From the NCBI GenBank assembly GCA_002413355.1, contig DHWV01000032.1:4798-37443 (forward strand): 32,646 nucleotides of DNA, written 5' to 3'. Below, piece after piece: positions 30,505-32,646 of this stretch. Source of the stretch: Desulfobulbaceae bacterium UBA5173. GTDB lineage: Bacteria > Desulfobacterota > Desulfobulbia > Desulfobulbales > Desulfobulbaceae. A program made the position numbers and the translations under genes. Numbering within the stretch: position 1 is the first letter of the stretch; the number at the start of each line of letters is the position of its first letter. The notes below the pieces were generated by a model. The model made no database searches. It worked only from the letters and a program-made list of their open reading frames with translations, and had not been told where the DNA came from.

Positions 30505-30642
30505 GAGGCATCCCGTTTTCCGCTATGCAGGCATGGCGTTTCACGGCATCGAGGCATGAAGGGAAACGGTATGCCTGCATAGCGTATTGCGGTATCGAGG
30601 CATACTGTTTTCCGCCATGCCTCCTTGCCGTCTGACGAGAAG
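30505..30642. repeat. Second 23-bp periodic repeat array (five clear units plus one decayed)
   Basis: Units of 23 bases start at 30505, 30528, 30551, 30574, 30597 and (decayed) 30620. Units 1, 3 and 5 start GAGGCAT, unit 2 CAGGCAT and unit 4 CCTGCAT; alternating units are most alike, so the higher-order period is 46. Columns fixed in the five clear units are G4, C5, A6, T7, G11, C17, G18, A21 and T22; G11, C17 and G18 also hold in the decayed sixth. Units 1 and 5 share GTTTTCCGC at 30515 and 30607. With the two bases before, units 3 and 5 read TCGAGGCAT, resembling the TCGAGCGA of the array at 2168. It fills the 220-base gap between the two ATPase genes together with the leader of the second. 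Confidence 0.85.
30521..30584. repeat. 22-bp inverted repeat within the second array
   Basis: Arm 30521-30542 (CGCTATGCAGGCAT..CGTTTC) and arm 30563-30584 are inverted repeats matching at 20 of 22 positions, fourteen of them uninterrupted, around a 20-base loop. Transcribed from either strand it would form a long hairpin. It arises because units of the array alternate between orientations of similar sequence. Confidence 0.75.
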
Positions 30643-30651
30643 CAGACACTG

Positions 30652-31728
30652 TTACCACAGGCTCCAAAGTTTCTTGCCAAGTTCAAGCAGCCTGTCAGAA
30701 GTCAGCCATCCTGCCAGCCACAGCCCAAGCAGAAGAAGCGCAGCGGGTATCCCAAGCAGCGGCAGAACAATGTTGATCAGCACTTTCCGGCACTTCTCCG
30801 AGTCCTCAGCCAGCGGATCAAGCAGCGTGCGACAGCTCCGCAGCACCAGCCCCAGCGGGCGCGTCCAGATGCTGTCCGGCTTGACCTGGCTGCGCTGCGC
30901 CTCAAACCGCTTTTTCGCCCATGCTGCGTCCTTGCCAGCCTGCCGCGCGTCAAACAAACACAAGGCCGCTACCTGAAGCAGATGCGGCTGCCTGCCGCCC
31001 CACTTCCGAGCCAGCCGCCGCTCTTCCGTGTCCAGCACTGGCGCAAGCGGGCTGGGTAGCTGAAGCAGCTCCTCGGCCTCCTCATCGCTGAAGTCCTTCA
31101 GCTCGCAGAGCTGGGCCATGTTGAAGAATGCGGAGTTGAGCTGCTGCTCCGCGCCGCAGACCTCCAGCGGCTTCCGGCTGGCAATGATGAGCATCAGCCG
31201 ACTGGTGCTCATCAGGCCGCGCAGCCGGTCGTAGAAGTCCTTGCTCAATGCCTCCTTGTGGTCGAAGAGCTTCTCGAACTCATCCAAGCAGAAGACCGGC
31301 AGCAAGCCCTGTCCGGCCAGCGCGTCCAGCACCTCGGCGAACTCCCCGCTGCCGCCGGAGAACTTGGCCAAAGCGGTGCGCAGCGGCATCCGCTGCTCAA
31401 TCGCAGGCAGCTTGCGCAGGGCTTGCACCAATGCCTGATAGAACTTGGCCTCGGTCTTGGGCTTGACAAAGCGTAGGCAGATGAAGACCACCAGAAAGCG
31501 GGCTGGATCATCCACGCGCTGCGCCCAAGTCTGGGTGAAATGCCAAAGCAGCGAAGACTTGCCACTCAGCCGCTCGCCAACCACGTTGACGCTGACCGGC
31601 TGCACACCGCTCATTCGGGCGGCGAGATAATCTAACTCATATTCGCGGCCAACAAAGAGGGCAGGGTCTTCAATCTTCGCCCCGGCGATGAACGGGCAGG
31701 CCGGGCGGGGTGTTCTGGAAAGATTCAT
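30652..31728 (-). CDS. AAA/STAND-type ATPase with C-terminal membrane anchor
   Basis: 358 residues. The N-terminal LFVGREYELDYLAARM is the 'VGRExE' box that leads into many AAA/STAND domains, followed by Walker A GERLSGKSSLL (about 51-61), Walker B LLPVFCLDEFEKLF (about 145-157), the sensor strand LMLIIASRKPLE, and sensor 2-type GGRQPHLLQVAALCLF. Residues about 316-342 form one or two hydrophobic helices (VLINIVLPLLGIPAALLLLGLWLAGWL), so the ATPase faces the cytoplasm and is anchored by its C-terminus. This is the reverse of the neighbour, whose membrane part is N-terminal. Both share CLDEFE[KR] at Walker B and overall domain order, so they are paralogues. No Shine-Dalgarno is visible before the ATG. 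Function unknown. Confidence 0.78.
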   Translation of the reverse strand: MNLSRTPRPACPFIAGAKIEDPALFVGREYELDYLAARMSGVQPVSVNVVGERLSGKSSLLWHFTQTWAQRVDDPARFLVVFICLRFVKPKTEAKFYQALVQALRKLPAIEQRMPLRTALAKFSGGSGEFAEVLDALAGQGLLPVFCLDEFEKLFDHKEALSKDFYDRLRGLMSTSRLMLIIASRKPLEVCGAEQQLNSAFFNMAQLCELKDFSDEEAEELLQLPSPLAPVLDTEERRLARKWGGRQPHLLQVAALCLFDARQAGKDAAWAKKRFEAQRSQVKPDSIWTRPLGLVLRSCRTLLDPLAEDSEKCRKVLINIVLPLLGIPAALLLLGLWLAGWLTSDRLLELGKKLWSLW

Positions 31729-32072
31729 GGCTGGCTTGACTTCGGCGCAAGGAGAGGAAACGGCAGACAGTCAGCTTTTTACCTGTTTCACCGCGTAAAG
31801 GCAACAAATTTCCCCAGATAGCCCTTGCTTCCGTCCGCGTCCTGCTCTACACTTCCGGGCAGAGAAAGGCGGCAGGGCAATCGCCCGGGGAAATTGGACA
31901 GACTTCAGACACCGCATGAACACCATCGTCGCACACGTCACCAATCGCATCATCGGGCGCAGCTCAGCCAGCCGGGCCGGGTATCTGTTCGGTTCGCACC
32001 TGACCGGCAAAGCTGATGAATGGAGCGGCGGTGATTTCTCCGCAGTACTATGTGCCCGTCATGGGGCCGCAT
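31729..32072. other. 344-base stretch without a convincing gene
   Basis: No convincing coding sequence, RNA gene or periodic repeat is seen here. It should hold the promoter of the leftward ATPase gene, but no clear -35/-10 pair stands out. A 67-codon rightward frame (31916-32119) and a 79-codon leftward frame (31771-32010) exist without ribosome-binding sites or family resemblance. Confidence 0.5.
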
Positions 32073-32359
32073 TTATTTTCTGCTGTAGGCCGAATCGTGG
32101 TCTGGATGCAGGGATATAAAGCGCAGGTAGTCATCCTGCATGGTGAAGACAGAGCGGAATGACTTGCTGACCCGCAGCGAATACAGCAGATGCCCTTGCC
32201 CGCTCCGCATGGACTGTATCTTTTCCACACATTCAGCCCGGATGAACGGATAAGCTGCTGAAAGTCCATTTTTGCGCAAAGCTGCAATGTCCTGATCAGG
32301 GTGTGCAGCTCCTTTTTTTCCAGCTTGAAAAGATCGTCCTGAAATCCCGGAAAGTTCAA
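32073..32359 (-). pseudogene. RelE/ParE-like toxin domain, frameshifted and lacking a normal start
   Basis: Two adjacent frames read as one small RelE-like protein. The first (from 32359) gives LNFPGFQDDLFKLEKKELH and LQLCAKMDFQQLIRSSGLNV; the second, after a one-base slip at about 32225-32234, continues VEKIQSMRSGQGHLLYSLRV, SKSFRSVF and ends YLRFISLHPDHDSAYSRK. 'LYSLRVxxSFRxVF' and 'LHPDHDSAY' are recurring endings in uncharacterised RelE-superfamily proteins. Restored length is about 95 residues. There is no ATG or GTG; the only start in the frame is TTG at 32359, immediately beside the transposase terminator, so the true 5' end and any antitoxin gene were probably lost when the insertion sequence arrived. 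Probably inactive. Confidence 0.6.
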
Positions 32360-32390
32360 AAATAAATTACCCTTGCCCCAAGGGGCGGGG
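32358..32390 (-). terminator. Palindrome and T-rich tract after the transposase gene
   Basis: GCCCCTTGGGGC (32386-32375) is a perfect twelve-base palindrome, followed on the minus strand by GGTAATTTATTTTTG. It can act as a rho-independent terminator 30 bases after the transposase stop; it might also lie in the terminal inverted repeat of the insertion sequence. Confidence 0.5.
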
Positions 32391-32417
32391 TATCTTATGC
32401 TTTACCCAAGTTGTGAC

Positions 32418-32646
32418 CTACATCATTGTTTTTTCAATGCCGTAAGCCAAGATAAAAAGAAAAACCTTCAATTCAAAGCCATGCGAGGTGACAGCATGAA
32501 TATGCGCTGGAAATCTTTGCGCGATCACGCTGAATGCTGATTCGATACGCTTTCGGATAAACTTGACTCCATCTCCTATAAATGACTCGTATTTTCTTTT
32601 TGAATTTTTCTTTCTGACAGGATTCAGATGAATACCTGACTGTTCT
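32418..32646 (-). CDS. IS982-like transposase, C-terminal end (cut by window edge)
   Basis: Too short for normal ORF listing because it has no start in the window. The minus-strand frame from 32645 gives 75 residues ending at TAG 32420-32418: HLNPVRKKNSKRK, FIRKRIESAFSVIAQRF, PAHIHAVTSHGFELKVFLFILAYGI. The pattern R-K-x-I-E-[ST]-x-F-S with the catalytic Glu, then HIHAVT and GF-x-x-K, is that of the C-terminal end of DDE transposases of the IS982 family. The rest of the element lies beyond the window, so its completeness is unknown. It is AT-rich relative to the chromosome, in keeping with recent acquisition. Confidence 0.75.
   Translation of the reverse strand, partial: EQSGIHLNPVRKKNSKRKYESFIGDGVKFIRKRIESAFSVIAQRFPAHIHAVTSHGFELKVFLFILAYGIEKTMM

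Noticed and set aside
30432..30686. N-terminal extension of the first ATPase
   Set aside because: The 85 codons are translated repeat array and the end of the neighbour gene; a Shine-Dalgarno marks the start at 30431.
31771..32010. Leftward 79-codon frame
   Set aside because: Composition is arginine- and cysteine-rich as in chance frames of GC-rich DNA, and no start signal is seen.
31916..32119. Rightward 67-codon frame
   Set aside because: It has no ribosome-binding site, runs into the RelE-like gene on the other strand and resembles no family.
1..32646. Apparent abundance of TGATCA/GATCAG words
   Set aside because: It was noticed while reading, but without counts against an expected frequency it cannot be claimed.

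Overview
This is a GC-rich stretch of bacterial chromosome with a reading-frame density typical of core genome. Gene content (futalosine-route menaquinone genes mqnC and mqnX, a b558-type SdhC, two bacteriohemerythrins, rubredoxin, CmoB, and the rplU-rpmA-obg-proB / proA-nadD block) suggests a Gram-negative anaerobe or microaerophile, most likely in Desulfobacterota and perhaps near Desulfobulbales. The taxon is inferred from memory of gene neighbourhoods, not from a search.

Layout. Positions 1-8606 run rightward: the end of a polyprenyl diphosphate synthase, a zinc-dependent phospholipase C-like protein, a small anchored protein, then (after a leftward tRNA-Ser with a 23-bp periodic repeat array beyond its 3' end) a LEA-like lipoprotein, a YkgJ-type cysteine cluster protein, a TMTC-like TPR membrane protein, mqnC-mqnX and mutM. 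Positions 8583-23008 are leftward without exception: rplU, rpmA, obg, proB, two bacteriohemerythrins, bioD, two membrane proteins, proA, nadD, two small AT-rich membrane proteins, an ADP-ribosylglycohydrolase, cmoB, a SLOG-like protein, sdhC and moeA. Positions 23168-28136 are mostly rightward: rubredoxin from its own promoter, a SYLF protein, pgi, cvpA and pgl, with one leftward membrane-anchored protein. Positions 28087-32646 are an accessory leftward segment: two membrane-linked AAA/STAND-type ATPases separated by a second 23-bp periodic repeat array, a broken RelE-like toxin gene, and the C-terminal end of an IS982-like transposase cut by the window edge.

The most unusual items are the two 23-bp periodic repeat arrays, which are in different places but share a period and a TCGAG start; the pair of membrane ATPases, one with a long glycine-zipper-like membrane domain; a ribosomal protein L27 with a five-cysteine tail; and a rubredoxin with a CxC instead of a CxxC first knuckle. 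Three genes (ADP-ribosylglycohydrolase, the first ATPase, the RelE-like gene) each look one base short, which points either to recent decay or to deletion errors in the assembly.
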